Shown: positions 1 through 10,303 of the stretch, piece after piece
Position numbering within the stretch: position 1 is the first letter of the stretch
Layout: every line of letters begins with the position of its first letter
Assembly: GCF_902167145.1 (NCBI RefSeq)
Contig: NC_050101.1
Location: 136,368,990 to 136,432,989, forward strand
DNA from: Zea mays
Taxonomy: Eukaryota > Streptophyta > Magnoliopsida > Poales > Poaceae
DNA: 64,000 nucleotides
Direction of reading: 5' to 3'
Translations under genes and position numbers: made by a program
The notes under the pieces: generated by a model
Told to the model about the DNA's origin: nothing
The model's database searches: none
Seen by the model: only the letters and a program-made list of their open reading frames with translations

Positions 1-2100
1 GGCGTCTGGGGCGCACGTAGGGAGAGTTGCCTTTAAAAGGAGGGAGACTCCTTTCGTAAGGCAACCATGTCTTCTTTCTCCCTTAAGCGTCGTGTCTTCC
101 CATCTTCCAAGCCCCCGGATGGGGGGTATCCACCGCCTTTCCGCCTCCTCGTTGGAGGATCGCAACTCCATGGGAGTTGGTACCTCTCAGCCATCGTTCG
201 GCTTCAAGGATTTTCATCACGCAGCCCGGTCGCGCCCCTTCACCGGCGGTCACCCGAGATGGCGACCTCCAGCTTGATGGTGGGGGAAAGCGAGCCGGGC
301 TGCGGCCTCTGCCCCTTCCTCAGCCTCAAGGATTTTCATCACCAAGGCTGGGGAGGGGAGAGTGCCGAGTTGGGGTCGGCCCCTGCGTGGGCGGTGGCCC
401 GCTCCTTCACTCAGTGATGGGGGGAGAAGCGGGCATTGCCCGTGGCGTCCAGCAGCTGCAGCGTGCCTGGTCTTCAGCCGCGAGTGGCTTCGGGGCCACT
501 TGCGACGCTGGCGTCTGCCACGGCAGCTGGAAGAGGTTCTTCCGCCGGCGCGGCGGCCGGGACCGGCCACGGGCTGACCTCCAACTTCTACGGCCTTCTG
601 CCCGTCCTTGCCTCACGAGTTTTGGCATGGGCGGGGGCCTCCTGGCAGCGGCATCCACCCTGAGGTCAGCGTTGCCGCTGTTCGGCCCCCCGGAGCAGAA
701 GTCGTCGTCGCCGCCGCTGCTGGAGCAGGTGACGGTGCGCCGTTCGTCGGCCTTCCGTTGCTCCGCAGGCCTTCCCCCTCGGAGTGGGGTTGTTCGTACC
801 TGCGGAGGGGGAACCGGAGTTCCGTTTGTAGTGGCACTTCGAATGCCAGTGTTCTTCGTTCATTGTGGCTGTCGAGGCCTGAACGTGTATGTAATTTCGG
901 CACGGAGCCATGTTTTTTCCTCATTTTCGAGCATTAAGTCTCGCCTGTTGATTATCTGAACCGCTTTACCAAGCATGAGTTGCCCCATGTCAAGGTGACG
1001 GGTGAGGTATCCGTATCCCGGAGGCGTAGGAATCCCTCGGCCCGTTCGGCCTTGTTGTCTGGGGCTCCTCTAGCTTAGTTGAAGAGACCCCTCGGCCGCC
1101 CTTTGGTGGACCGAGGCCAGGGGTAGCGATATCAGTATGAACAGAGGCGGAGTTGGCTCGAAAATGGGAACCTGTCTGGCCGGAGCCTAGCCGTGTTGTC
1201 CGTCAGCGGAGCCGACGCCGAAGTCGATCAGTCGAGGCCTCGGGTCGGGCTGGCGCCCTTGGAAGCCGGTTGACCGAGGCCCCAGGGGTAACCGGTTGAG
1301 CTGCCTGCTCGGGCCGGATTCCTGGAGGAGTCCCTGGACCGCAGCGCCGCCCGAGGCTGGGTCGGGCTTTGCTGAAGACGTCGTCGATGCCGAGGGTGCT
1401 ACGGCTCCCTTCAGCGTGAAGACCCGAGCCTGCAGGATCAGATCATCTTGTAGCGTGTGCTTTCTGCGGCCGCCGAGGCCAGAAGAACACACCCTCGCCG
1501 CGCTTGCGAAGCTGCGTCTTTTTTCCTCTTGTTTCGAGCATCTGGACTCTGTCGGTAACAGGGATGTTTGTGTGAGCGAGAGCTGCTTTTCGCGGAAGGG
1601 ACGAGTGAGGTATCCGTATCCCAGAGGCGTGGGAATCCCTCGGCTCGGTCGGCCTTGCGGCTTACGCGTACTTTCACCCGTCCATGAGGCCCTGTCGCCG
1701 ACTTAGTCGAGAAAGCTTGAAGGACTGCTTCGGCAGGAGAGCTTCCGAGCGTGATGACTCGTTCGGTCCACGGAGTCGCTTTATCCGAGCGCAAGTTACT
1801 TATCGCAGAAGGTGATGAGTGAGGTATCCGTATCCCGGAGGCGTAGGAGTCCCTCGGCTCGGTCAGCCTTGGCTGCTTACGTGTACCTCATCGTTTCCAG
1901 GACCCGCTTTTCCGAAGTAGTCAGGAAGCACAAAAGAAATCCTGCTAAAAAGAGATCCTTTTTCGAGGAAAAATTCGACGCAGAGGGGGTCTCCCCCCTT
2001 TTAGCCCCCGAGGAGGGTCGGGCTTTGCCGAGGCTAGGCCGACCCTTCCTTGACGACTAAGCTTTGCGTAGGTGCGAGGTATATAAACAACTTGAAAACA
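1..2100 (-). other. 3' internal noncoding region of G1
   Basis: About 2.1 kb of GC-rich sequence downstream of the integrase stop. Open frames here on both strands reflect base composition and show no recognisable domain. Short internal repeats are visible, for example a motif ending GGATTTTCATCAC near 208 and 330. No LTR end and no clear polypurine tract next to an LTR were found, so the element must extend left of the window. Confidence 0.6.
1002..1880. repeat. Three dispersed copies of a ~60-bp repeat
   Basis: Copies start at about 1002, 1605 and 1819. Each begins GTGAGGTATCCGTATCCC, continues through a GGCGT-rich stretch and CCTCGGC, and differs at only a few positions. They lie in the 3' internal region of G1. 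Function unknown. Confidence 0.75.
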
Positions 2101-2102
2101 TC

Positions 2103-3911
2103 TTAAGGGTAGAAGCGACGTAGCTGTTTGATGTTCCAAGCGTTGCCGTAGATCTCGCCTTGATTGTTGGCCAGCTTGTATGTTCCGGGCTTCAGAACTT
2201 TGGCGGTGACGAATGGCCCTTCCCAGGGGGGCGTGAGCTTGTGCCTCCCTCGGGCGTCTTGCCGCAGCCGAAGCACCAGGTCACCCACCTGGAGTTCTCG
2301 GGACCGGACCCCTCGGGCATGGTAGCGTCGCAGGGACTGTTGGTACCGCGCCGAGTGTAGTAAGGCCCTGCCCCGAGCTTCCTCCAGCTGGTCCAGCGAT
2401 TCCTCTCGGCTAGCTTGGTTGCTTTGTTCGGTGTAGGCCCTCACCCTCGGGGAGCCGTACTCCAGGTCAGTGGGCAAGATAGCTTCAGCCCCGTAGACCA
2501 GGAAAAACGGCGTGAAGCCCGTGGCACGACTCGGCGTCGTCCTTAGGCTCCAGACCACCGAGGGGAGTTCCTTCATCCATCGCTTGCCGAACTTGTTGAG
2601 GTCGTTGTAGATCCGAGGCTTGAGCCCTTGTAGAATCATGCCATTGGCACGCTCTACTTGGCCATTCGACATGGGATGAGCCACGGCGGCCCAGTCCACC
2701 CGGATATGGTGATCCTCGCAAAAATCCAAGAATTTTTTGCCGGTGAACTGGGTGCCGTTGTCGGTGATGATGGAGTTCGGGACCCCGAAGCGATGGATGA
2801 TGTTGGTGAAGAATGCCACCGCCTGCTCGGACCTGATGCTGTTCAGAGGTCGGACCTCGATCCACTTGGAGAATTTGTCGATGGCGACCAGCAGGTGCGT
2901 GTAGCCCCCGGGCGCCTTCTGCAAGGGACCGACGAGGTCCAGACCCCATACAGCGAAGGGCCAGGTGATGGGTATTGTCTGCAGAGCCTGAGCGGGCAGG
3001 TGTGTCCGCTTCGCATAGGATTGGCACCCTTCGCAGGTGCGGACAATTCTAGTGGCGTCAGCTACCGCCGTTGGCCAGTAGAAGCCTTGCCGGAAAGCAT
3101 TTCCGACAAGGGCTCGGGGCGCTGCGTGGTGGCCGCAAGCCCCCGAGTGTACTTCTTGCAGCAGTTCCCGACCTTCGGCGATGGAGATGCACCGCTGGAG
3201 GATGCCCGAGGGGCTGCGATGGTAGAGCTCCTCTTCGTCGCCCAGCAAGACGAATGACTTGGCGCGTCGCGCTACCCGCCGAGCCTCGACTTGGTCGAGG
3301 GGTAGCTCTCCTCGATGGAGATATTGCAGGTACGGGGCCTGCCAATCTTGATCTGGTGTGGCCCCGCTCTGCCCTTCCTCGACGTTCAGTGCCCTGCCCT
3401 CGGGGGCCGAGGGTACCTCGGACTGGGCCGAGGGTGCCTCGGGCTGAGCCGAGGGTACCTCGGGCTGAGCCGAGGGTACCTCGGGCTCGGGCGTGTCGTC
3501 GAGCTTGACGAAGGGTTGATGCAGATCCCGGGAGAAGACGTCCGGGGGGACTGTCGTTCGCCCCGAGGCTATCTTAGCCAGCTCGTCTGCGGTTTCGTTG
3601 TAGCGTCGAGCGATGTGGTTGAGCTCGAGCCCGAAGAACTTGTCTTCCAGGTGCCGAACCTCGTCGCAGTAGGCCTCCATCTCCGGGTCGCGGCAGTGGG
3701 AGTTCTTCATGACTTGGTCGATGACGAGCTGCGAATCACCGCGAGCGTCGAGGCGTCTGACCCCTAGCTCGATGGCGATCCGCAATCCGTTGACCAGAGC
3801 TTCGTACTCGGCCACATTGTTGGACGCCGGGAAGTGGAGGCGCAGCACGTAGCGCAAGTGCTTTCCGAGGGGCGAGATGAAGAGCAGGCCCGCGCCGGCC
3901 CCCGTCTTCAT
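2103..3911 (-). pseudogene. pol: G1 pol 3' part: archaeal-type RNase H and integrase
   Basis: This 602-residue frame begins inside the second (archaeal-type) RNase H, which would remove the RNA primer or template during reverse transcription. Signs are a region with NVAEYEAL and GDSQLVIDQV motifs, then a His/Cys zinc region ending CEGCQ, then the integrase core with WGLDLVGP, DNGTQF and NGQVERANG holding the D, D and E residues. The C-terminus has WEGPF and ends RRFYP. A low-complexity linker of 7-residue repeats separates RNase H from integrase. The frame differs from that of the upstream pol segment: a small deletion near 3928 next to the first RNase H aspartate (FDGS) breaks the join. No stops lie within the integrase. 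Confidence 0.85.
3405..3490 (-). repeat. 21-bp minisatellite coding for a 7-residue linker repeat
   Basis: Four to five copies of a 21-bp unit encode variants of EVPSAQP between the second RNase H and the integrase of G1. The period is a multiple of three, so copy number can change without breaking the frame. Confidence 0.8.
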
Positions 3912-4542
3912 CAGCGACCCGTCGAAACATGGTCCAGAGCTCCGGTTGGATCGGGGTCGTTGGCAGTTGGGTGTCGACCCATTCGGCCACGAAATCCGCC
4001 AACACTTGGGACTTGATGGCCTTCCGCGGGGCGAACGAGATCGTTTCGCCCATGATTTCCACCGCCCACTTCGCGATCCTGCCGGAGGCCTCTCGGCACT
4101 GGATGATCTCCCCCAGGGGGAAGGATGACACCACAGTCACCGGATGGGACTCGAAGTAGTGTCGCAGCTTCCGCCTTGTCAGGATCACAGCATACAACAG
4201 CTTTTGAACTTGTGGGTAGCGGATCTTAGTCTTGGACAGCACTTTGCTGATGAAGTAGACCGGCCTCTGAACGGGCAATGTATGCCCTTCCTCCTGCCTT
4301 TCGACCACAATCGCTGCGCTAACCACCTGAGTGGTTGCGGCGACGTAGACCAAGAGGGCTTCTCCGTCCGCCGGCGGCACCAAGACAGGCGCTTTTGTAA
4401 GGAGCGCCTTCAGGTTGCCGAGGGCTTCCTCGGCCTCAGGGGTCCAAGCGAAACATTCGGCCTTCCTTAAGAGGCGGTACAGAGGCAGACCTCTTTCACC
4501 GAGGCGTGAGATGAAGCGGCTCAGGGCCGCGAGGCATCCCAT
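3736..4542 (-). pseudogene. pol: G1 pol middle part: RT connection and Ty3-type RNase H
   Basis: This segment starts just after an in-frame TAG at 4549-4551 and is in the same frame as the reverse transcriptase. It contains the tail of the RT thumb/connection (LSRFISRLGERG, EALGNLKALL), then the first, Ty3-type RNase H (LLVYVAAT, VYFISKVLSK, KLLYAVILTRRKLRHYF). The last ~75 residues are out-of-frame reading after the indel near 3928. Confidence 0.85.
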
Positions 4543-4548
4543 GACCCT

Positions 4549-5364
4549 CTATACCCCTTTTAAGTCCTTGATGGGTCCCATGCTGGTGATGGCCGCAATC
4601 TTCTCCGGGTTGGCTTCGATGCCTCGCTCGGAGACGATGAACCCTAGGAGCATGCCTCGGGGGACCCCGAAGACACACTTCTCAGGATTAAGCTTGACTC
4701 CTTTCGCCTTGAGACACCGGAATGTCACTTCAAGGTCGGAGAGGAGGTCGAAAGTCTTCCGCGTCTTGACTACGATGTCATCGACGTAGGCCTCGACTGT
4801 GCGACCGATGTGTTCGCCGAACACATGGTTCATGCACCGCTGGTACGTCGCGCCCGCATTCCTCAAACCGAACGGCATGGTGACATAGCAGTACATGCCG
4901 AACGGCGTGATGAAAGAAGTCGCGAGCTGGTCGGACTCTTTCATCCGGATCTGGTGATACCCTGAGTAGGCATCGAGGAAGGACAGGGTTTCGCACCCAG
5001 CAGTGGAATCCACGATTTGGTCGATGCGAGGCAGAGGGTAGGGAACCTTCGGACATGCTTTGTTGAGACCAGTGTAGTCTACACACATCCGCCATTTCCC
5101 CCCTTTCTTCCTCACAAGCACAGGGTTGGCAAGCCATTCGGGATGGAATACCTCTTTGATGAACCCCGCTGCCATTAGCTTGTGGATCTCTTCGCCAATC
5201 ACTCTGCGCTTCTCCTCGTCGAATCGGTGCAGAGGCTGCCTGATGGGTCGGACCCCGGCCCGAATATCCAGCGAGTGCTCGGCGACCTCCCTCGGTATGC
5301 CGGGCATGTCCGAGGGACTCCACGCAAAAACGTCGGCGTTTGCGCGGAGAAAGTCGACGAGCAC
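4549..5364 (-). pseudogene. pol: G1 pol: reverse transcriptase domain
   Basis: The frame is the same as gag-protease upstream and is separated from it only by a TAG at 5371-5373. Reverse transcriptase motifs are in order: KKGGKWRMCVDYTGLNKACP, LDAYSGYHQI, FGMYCYVTMPFGLRNAGATY and AYVDDIVVK, the last being the catalytic YVDD at about 4779-4790, then LNPEKCVFGV. The frame ends at a second TAG (4549-4551). Both stops sit where related elements have glutamine, consistent with C-to-T change of CAG on the coding strand. The methionine at 5364 is only the first ATG after the stop. Confidence 0.88.
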
Positions 5365-5370
5365 TGCTTC

Positions 5371-8300
5371 CTATTTGGGGTCGAGCCCGGAACCGATCCG
5401 GATCTGCTTGGTGGTGTCGCCACTGGGGTCGAGGGGGACGGCCTTGACCGTCTCCGCTGGCTCGAAGTTGCCGGCATGGCGCTTCACGTCTGGCACCTCC
5501 TTGGAGAGGTTCTCCAGGTCGGCGATGAGGGCCTCGGACTCGGCGAGGGCCTCGGCGTACTCCACGCACTCCACGTCGCATTCGAACGCGTGTTTGTACG
5601 TGGGGCCGACGGTGATGACCCCGTTGGGGCCCGGCATCTTGAGCTTCAGGTAGGTGTAGTTGGGGACGGCCATGAACTTCGCGTAGCATGGCCTCCCTAG
5701 CACGGCGTGGTAGGTTCCTCGGAACCCGACCACTTCGAACATCAGGGTCTCCCTTCGGAAGTTGGAGGGTGTCCCGAAGCAGACTGGGAGGTCAAGTCGC
5801 CCGAGGGGCTGGACGCGCTTCCCAGGGATGATCCCGTGGAAGGGCGCAGCGCCTGCTCGGACGGAGGACGGATCGACGCGCAGGAGCTTGAGGGTCTCGG
5901 CGTAGATGATGTTGAGGCAGCTGCCCCCGTCCATCAGGACCTTGGTGAGCCTGACATCGCCGACAACGGGGTCGACGACGAGCGGGTATTTCCCGGGGCT
6001 CGGCACATGGTCGGGGTGGTCGGCCCGGTCGAAAGTGATGGGCTTGTCGGACCAGTCTAGGTAGACTGGCGCCGCCACCTTCACCGAGCAGACCTCCCGG
6101 CGCTCTTGCTTGCGGTGCCGAGCCGAGGTATTCGCCGCATGCCCTCCATAGATCATGAAGCAGTCGCGGACCTCGGGGAACTCTCCTGCTGGGCGATCTT
6201 CGTTCTTGTCGTCGTCGTGGGCCCTGCCACCCTCGGCGGGTGGCCCGGCCCTGTGGAAATGACGCTGAAGCATAACGCACTCCTCGAGGGTGTGCTTGAC
6301 GGGCCCCTGATGGTAGGGGCACGGCTCCTTGAGCATCTTGTCGAAGAGGTTTGCACCTCCGGGGGGCTTCCGAGGGTTCTTATACTCGGCGGCGGCGACA
6401 AGGTCCGCGTTGGCGGCGTCGCGTTTCGATTGCGACTTCTTCTTGCCTTTCTTCTTGGCGCCGCGCGGAGCAGACGCCTCGGGAGCTTCTTCCGATGGGC
6501 GGCCCTGGGGCTGCTTGTCCTTTCGGAAGATAGCCTCGACCGCCTCCTGGCCAGAGGCGAACTTGGTGGCGATGTCCATCAGCTCGCTCGCCCTGGTGGG
6601 GGTTTTGCGACCCAGCTTGCTCACCAGGTCGCGGCAAGTGGTGCCGGCGAGGAACGCGCCGATGACATCCGAGTCGGTGATGTTGGGCAGCTCGGTGCGC
6701 TGCTTCGAGAATCGCCGGATGTAGTCCCGGAGCGACTCCCCCGGCTGTTGCCGGCAGCTTCGAAGGTCCCAGGAATTCCCGGGGCGCACGTATGTGCCCT
6801 GGAAATTGCCAGCGAAGGCTTGGACCAAGTCGTCCCAGTTGGAAATCTGCCCCGGAGGCAGGTGCTCCAACCAGGCGCGAGCAGTGTCGGAGAGGAACAG
6901 GGGGAGGTTACGGATGATGAGGTTGTCGTCGTCCGTTCCACCCAGTTGGCAGGCAAGGCGGTAGTCCGCGATCCACAGTTCCGGTCTCGTTTCCCCCGAG
7001 TACTTCGTGATAGTAGTCGGGGGTCGGAACCGGGTCGGGAATGGCGCCCGTCGGATGGCCCGACTGAAGGCCTGCGGACCGGGTGGCTCGGGCGAGGGAC
7101 TTCGATCCTCCCCGCTGTCGTAGCGCCCCCCACGCCTGGGGTGGTAGCCTCGGCGCACCCTTTCGTCGAGGTGAGCCCGACGGTCGCGTCGATGGTGCTC
7201 GTTGCCGAGGTGGCCCGGGGCCGCAGGCGCGGTGTTGCGTGTGCGCCCGGTGTAGACCGAGGCTTCCCGCATGAATCGGGAAGTCGCGGCATGAGGTTCC
7301 GAGGGATATCCTTGCCTTCGGGATGCAGTGCTCTCGGCCCGCCGGGCCGCAGCACCTTCCAGGAGATTCTTGAGTTCTCCCTGGATTCGCCGACCCTCGG
7401 TGGTTGACGGCTCCGGCATCGCGCGGATGAGCATTGCTGCGGTTGCCAGGTTCTGACCGACCCCGCTGGATGCGGGCGGCGGCCTGATCCTGACATCGTT
7501 GGCGACGCGGTGCTGGAGACCTTGGGGCAGCTGACGTATTTCTCCGGCCAGGGGTTGGCCCACCCATGCCTGTCCGACGCCCCGACGGATCGGCTCAAGC
7601 GCTCCTGTTCCCTCGTTGAGCCTGGCCTGCGCCTCGCGGACTTGCTCGAGTTGTGGGTCGTAACCCCCCGCCGGAGCGGGGACCACAGCTAGCTCCCGTG
7701 GGATGTCGGCGCGAGGCACCGGCCTAGGGAGATCACCATCCTCCGGCATGCCAAGATGGTTGCCTTCGGTGGGATCCCCTAGCTCGATGTGGAAACATTC
7801 GCGGCTTGGGCCACAGCTCTCGTCGCCAAGGCTGCGGCTTCCATCGGAACAGTCGGATAGGCAGTAGTCACATGCGGTCATGAAGTCCCGCACGGCACTG
7901 GGGTTGCCAAGTCCGGAGAAATCCCAACCGATGCCGGGATCGTCATCTTCCTCGGACCCAGAGGGCCCGTAGGTCGAGACGTCCGTCAGTCGGTCCCAAG
8001 GCGACCGCATACGGAACCTCAGTGGGGTTGCACTCGCCTCAATGAGAGCGCCCGCCAAAACGAGGTCGTTTGGCGGGTTGAGGCCGAGTCGAAATGACGC
8101 AAGATGGGAGTTAGTCGTTACCTTTTGGTCGACGAGGAGCGATGTAGTCACATCGGGGACTGGTTGCGCCATCATCTCCGGTTCGAGGGCGACGTCCTGC
8201 AGGCTTTCCGCGAGCGCGCCGGCGTCGTCTTCTTGCTCGGGGTCAGCGTGGCGCGGGGGGACGACGCTTGCCTCCGTCTTGAATGCGAGGTCGACGTCCG

Positions 8301-8619
8301 GCGTGCCTTCCGTCGGGGCGTCGGGGGCGTCGATTCGCTCGACGGCCGACGAAGCGCGGCCTCCCGTCTGGCCTAGACGACCCCGCCTCCTCCTCCGTTG
8401 GCGGGGGAGGGAACGGAGCGAGCCCGAATGTTGCTCTTCCACCACGCGAGGAAGACGTCGTCGATTCCGCCGCCGGCGGGCGGGTTGTCGGCCGCCATTG
8501 TCGTAGTCGCGCGGCGGTGGAAGAAGTATCATGTCGTAGCTGCCGTCGAAGGACATGAACTCAAGAGTCCCGAAACGAAGCACCGTCCCGGGCCGGAGAG
8601 GTTGCTGGAGACTGCCCAT
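5371..8619 (-). CDS. gag-pol: G1 gag and protease (1082-residue frame)
   Basis: This long uninterrupted frame begins about 60 bp after the LTR. A divergent N-terminal half rich in Arg/Pro is followed by the Ty3 gag capsid region at about residues 540-710 (ARAWLEHLPPGQ, GESLRDYIRRFSKQ). Next come a Lys-rich stretch, a zinc-knuckle-like CPYHQGPVKHTLEEC near residue 765, and an aspartic protease with active-site motif MDGGSCLN at residues 896-903. The DGG form in place of DSG/DTG is, to my knowledge, common in Tat elements. The frame ends at TAG 5371-5373, right before RT. In an active element gag and pol would be read as one polyprotein, so this stop is a lesion or at least reduces pol output. 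Confidence 0.85.
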   Translation of the reverse strand: MGSLQQPLRPGTVLRFGTLEFMSFDGSYDMILLPPPRDYDNGGRQPARRRRNRRRLPRVVEEQHSGSLRSLPRQRRRRRGRLGQTGGRASSAVERIDAPDAPTEGTPDVDLAFKTEASVVPPRHADPEQEDDAGALAESLQDVALEPEMMAQPVPDVTTSLLVDQKVTTNSHLASFRLGLNPPNDLVLAGALIEASATPLRFRMRSPWDRLTDVSTYGPSGSEEDDDPGIGWDFSGLGNPSAVRDFMTACDYCLSDCSDGSRSLGDESCGPSRECFHIELGDPTEGNHLGMPEDGDLPRPVPRADIPRELAVVPAPAGGYDPQLEQVREAQARLNEGTGALEPIRRGVGQAWVGQPLAGEIRQLPQGLQHRVANDVRIRPPPASSGVGQNLATAAMLIRAMPEPSTTEGRRIQGELKNLLEGAAARRAESTASRRQGYPSEPHAATSRFMREASVYTGRTRNTAPAAPGHLGNEHHRRDRRAHLDERVRRGYHPRRGGRYDSGEDRSPSPEPPGPQAFSRAIRRAPFPTRFRPPTTITKYSGETRPELWIADYRLACQLGGTDDDNLIIRNLPLFLSDTARAWLEHLPPGQISNWDDLVQAFAGNFQGTYVRPGNSWDLRSCRQQPGESLRDYIRRFSKQRTELPNITDSDVIGAFLAGTTCRDLVSKLGRKTPTRASELMDIATKFASGQEAVEAIFRKDKQPQGRPSEEAPEASAPRGAKKKGKKKSQSKRDAANADLVAAAEYKNPRKPPGGANLFDKMLKEPCPYHQGPVKHTLEECVMLQRHFHRAGPPAEGGRAHDDDKNEDRPAGEFPEVRDCFMIYGGHAANTSARHRKQERREVCSVKVAAPVYLDWSDKPITFDRADHPDHVPSPGKYPLVVDPVVGDVRLTKVLMDGGSCLNIIYAETLKLLRVDPSSVRAGAAPFHGIIPGKRVQPLGRLDLPVCFGTPSNFRRETLMFEVVGFRGTYHAVLGRPCYAKFMAVPNYTYLKLKMPGPNGVITVGPTYKHAFECDVECVEYAEALAESEALIADLENLSKEVPDVKRHAGNFEPAETVKAVPLDPSGDTTKQIRIGSGLDPK

Positions 8620-8659
8620 CTGGAGCTTGACGGGGAGCTGTTCGTCAGCACGCAGCAGG

Positions 8660-8679
8660 CCCCTACCTGGCGCGCCAAC
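8660..8679 (-). other. Primer-binding site of G1
   Basis: Immediately inside the LTR end, the minus strand reads TTGGCGCGCCAGGTAGGGG. It has the TGG start expected of a sequence complementary to a tRNA 3' end. From memory it fits a plant tRNA-Arg, but I could not compare it with a tRNA set. Confidence 0.7.
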
Positions 8680-8981
8680 TGTCGGCGTTTCGAGACAGGG
8701 GGGTCCCTAAGCCGACGAGTGAGTGTGCTGCGTGCCCCAGCCCAGATGGGTCGAGCGCGTGGGCGAGCGCGAAGGGGGGAGAGGCGAGGTGGCCGGAGTC
8801 GAGCGTGAGAGAGGTGTAAGTCCCGCGGCCTTCGTGTTCGTCCCGCGCCCAGGTCAGGTGCGCTTGCAGTAGGGGGGTTACAAGCGTCCACGCGGGTGAG
8901 GGAAGCGAGCGGCCCCAAGAGAGCGCCTGTCCCGTCCTCGGTCCCGCGCGGCCAACCTTCTCTGAGAAGGCCCTGGTCCTT

Positions 8982-8990
8982 CCTTTTATA
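8982..8990 (-). promoter_or_regulatory. TATA box of the G1 5' LTR
   Basis: The minus strand reads TATAAAAGG, about 300 bp before the LTR end, in the right orientation to start the element's transcript around 8950-8960. This is an inference from motif and position. Confidence 0.6.
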
Positions 8991-9483
8991 GTCGTAAGGA
9001 GAGGATCCAGGTGTACAATGGGGATGTAGCAGAGTGCTACGTGTCTAGCGGAGGGAGAGCTAGCGCCCTAGGTACATGCCAATGTGGCAGCCGGAGAGAT
9101 CTGGGCACCCTGCTGGCGTGATGTCGTGGCTGTCGGAGGTGCGGCGGAGCCTGATGGAGGGACAGCTGTTGGAGCGGTCGAGTCCCTGCTGACGTTGTCC
9201 TGCTTCCGTAAGAGAGCCGGGGGCCGCCGTCGTCACAGAGCTTGCGGAGCGCCATCATTGCCCCTCCGGCGGAGCTGGCCGGATGAGACGCCGGTCTTGT
9301 TCTCCGTGACCCGAGTCGATTCGGGGTAGGATGATGATGGCGCCTCCTGTTGACGTGGCGGTCTATGCCCTAGGCAGGGCGACGTGGGGGTTCCTCCGAA
9401 GCCGAGGTTGAGTTTGCCTTTTGTTGCCGTGGCCGAGCCCGAGCCAAGGGGTCGGGCGAGGCGGAAGTCGTTCGGCCGAGGCC

Positions 9484-9822
9484 AGGGCGGAGTCCGAGCC
9501 CTGGGGTCGGGCGAAGCGGAGTTTCGTCGTCTTCCGGGTGCTAGCCCGAGTCCGAGCCCTGGGGTCGGGCGGAGCGGAGTTCGCCGTCTTCCGGGTCTTA
9601 GCCCGAGTCCGAGCCCTGGGGTCGGGCGGAGCGGAGTTCGCCGTCTTCCGGGTCTTAGCCCGAGTCCGAGCCCTGGGGTCGGGCGGAGCGGAGTTCGCCG
9701 TCTTCCGGGTCTTAGCCCGAGTCCGAGCCCTGGGGTCGGGCGGAGCGGAGTTCGCCGTCTTCCGGGTCTTAGCCCGAGTCCGAGCCCTGGGGTCGGGCGG
9801 AGCGGAGTTCGCCGTGGCGCCT
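9484..9822. repeat. 57-bp tandem repeats inside the G1 LTR
   Basis: Six units are marked by CCCTGGGGTCGGGC at 9499, 9557, 9614, 9671, 9728 and 9785, so the period is 57 bp (58 for the first). The middle copies are nearly identical. Because 57 is 19 codons, long open frames with repeated PTPGLGLG-type or SPSPGVGRSG-type peptides appear on both strands. These are products of the repeat and not genes. Confidence 0.9.
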
Positions 9823-10303
9823 TTGGCAAGGCCTGACTGCCTGTCAGACTCACTCTGTCGAGTGGCACTGCAGTCGGAGTGGCGCAGGCGGCGCAGTCCT
9901 TCTGTCAGACTGGCCAGTGGAGCAGTGGAGTGACGGCGGTCACTTCGGCTCTGCCGGGGGCGCGTGTCAGGATAGAGGTGTCAGGCCACCTTTGCGTTAA
10001 ATGCCCCTGCAATTTGGTCAGTCGGTGCGGCGATTTAGTCAAGGTTGCTTCTGAGCGAAGCCAAGGCCTCGGGCAAGCCGGTGATGTGTCCGCCATAAAA
10101 AGGGGGCCTCGGGCGAGACGGAAGTCTCTCGAGGTCGGCTGCCTTTGGCCGAGGCTAGGCTTGGGTGAAGCGTGATCGAGTCACTCGTGTGGACTGATCC
10201 CTGACTTAATCGTACCCATCAGGCCTTTGCAGCTTTATGCTGATGGGGGTTACCAGCTGAGAATTAGGCGTCTTGAGGGTACCCCTAATTATGGTCCCTG
10301 ACA

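Larger units (their letters stand above)
1..10303 (-). mobile_element. G1: Ty3/gypsy (Tat-lineage) LTR retrotransposon, 3' LTR outside window
   Basis: Reading on the minus strand the order is 5' LTR (10303 to 8680), primer-binding site, gag, protease, reverse transcriptase, RNase H, a second RNase H, integrase, then a long GC-rich 3' internal region that runs off the left edge. The extra archaeal-type RNase H between the usual RNase H and the integrase is known as a hallmark of the Tat lineage. No second LTR copy is present at the left, so the 3' LTR and the target-site duplication cannot be checked. Pol is broken by two in-frame TAG codons and one frameshift, so this copy cannot make its own enzymes. 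Confidence 0.9.
8680..10303 (-). repeat. 5' LTR of G1 (1624 bp)
   Basis: The LTR is bounded by TGTCGGCG at 8680 and CCCTGACA ending at 10303, giving the canonical TG...CA ends on either strand. The primer-binding site abuts the left end, which fixes this as the 5' LTR of a minus-strand element. It holds a TATA box and a tandem block of 57-bp units. Its partner LTR is not in the window, so age cannot be estimated. Confidence 0.8.

Noticed and set aside
177..959. 260-codon plus-strand frame in the left GC-rich region
   Set aside because: Overlapping open frames exist on both strands at this GC content, the peptide has no recognisable domain, and the region is the 3' noncoding part of G1.
1..2100. 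The left region as the 3' LTR of G1
   Set aside because: It does not align with the LTR at 8680-10303: no TGTCGG or CCCTGACA ends, no 57-bp repeats and no matching TATA region.
9484..9822. Regularly spaced repeats resembling a CRISPR array
   Set aside because: The units are contiguous with no unique spacers, and lie in a plant LTR.
9233..9868. Long frames with repeated PTPGLGLG or SPSPGVGRSG peptides
   Set aside because: They arise from 57-bp tandem repeats (a multiple of three) inside the G1 LTR and appear on both strands.
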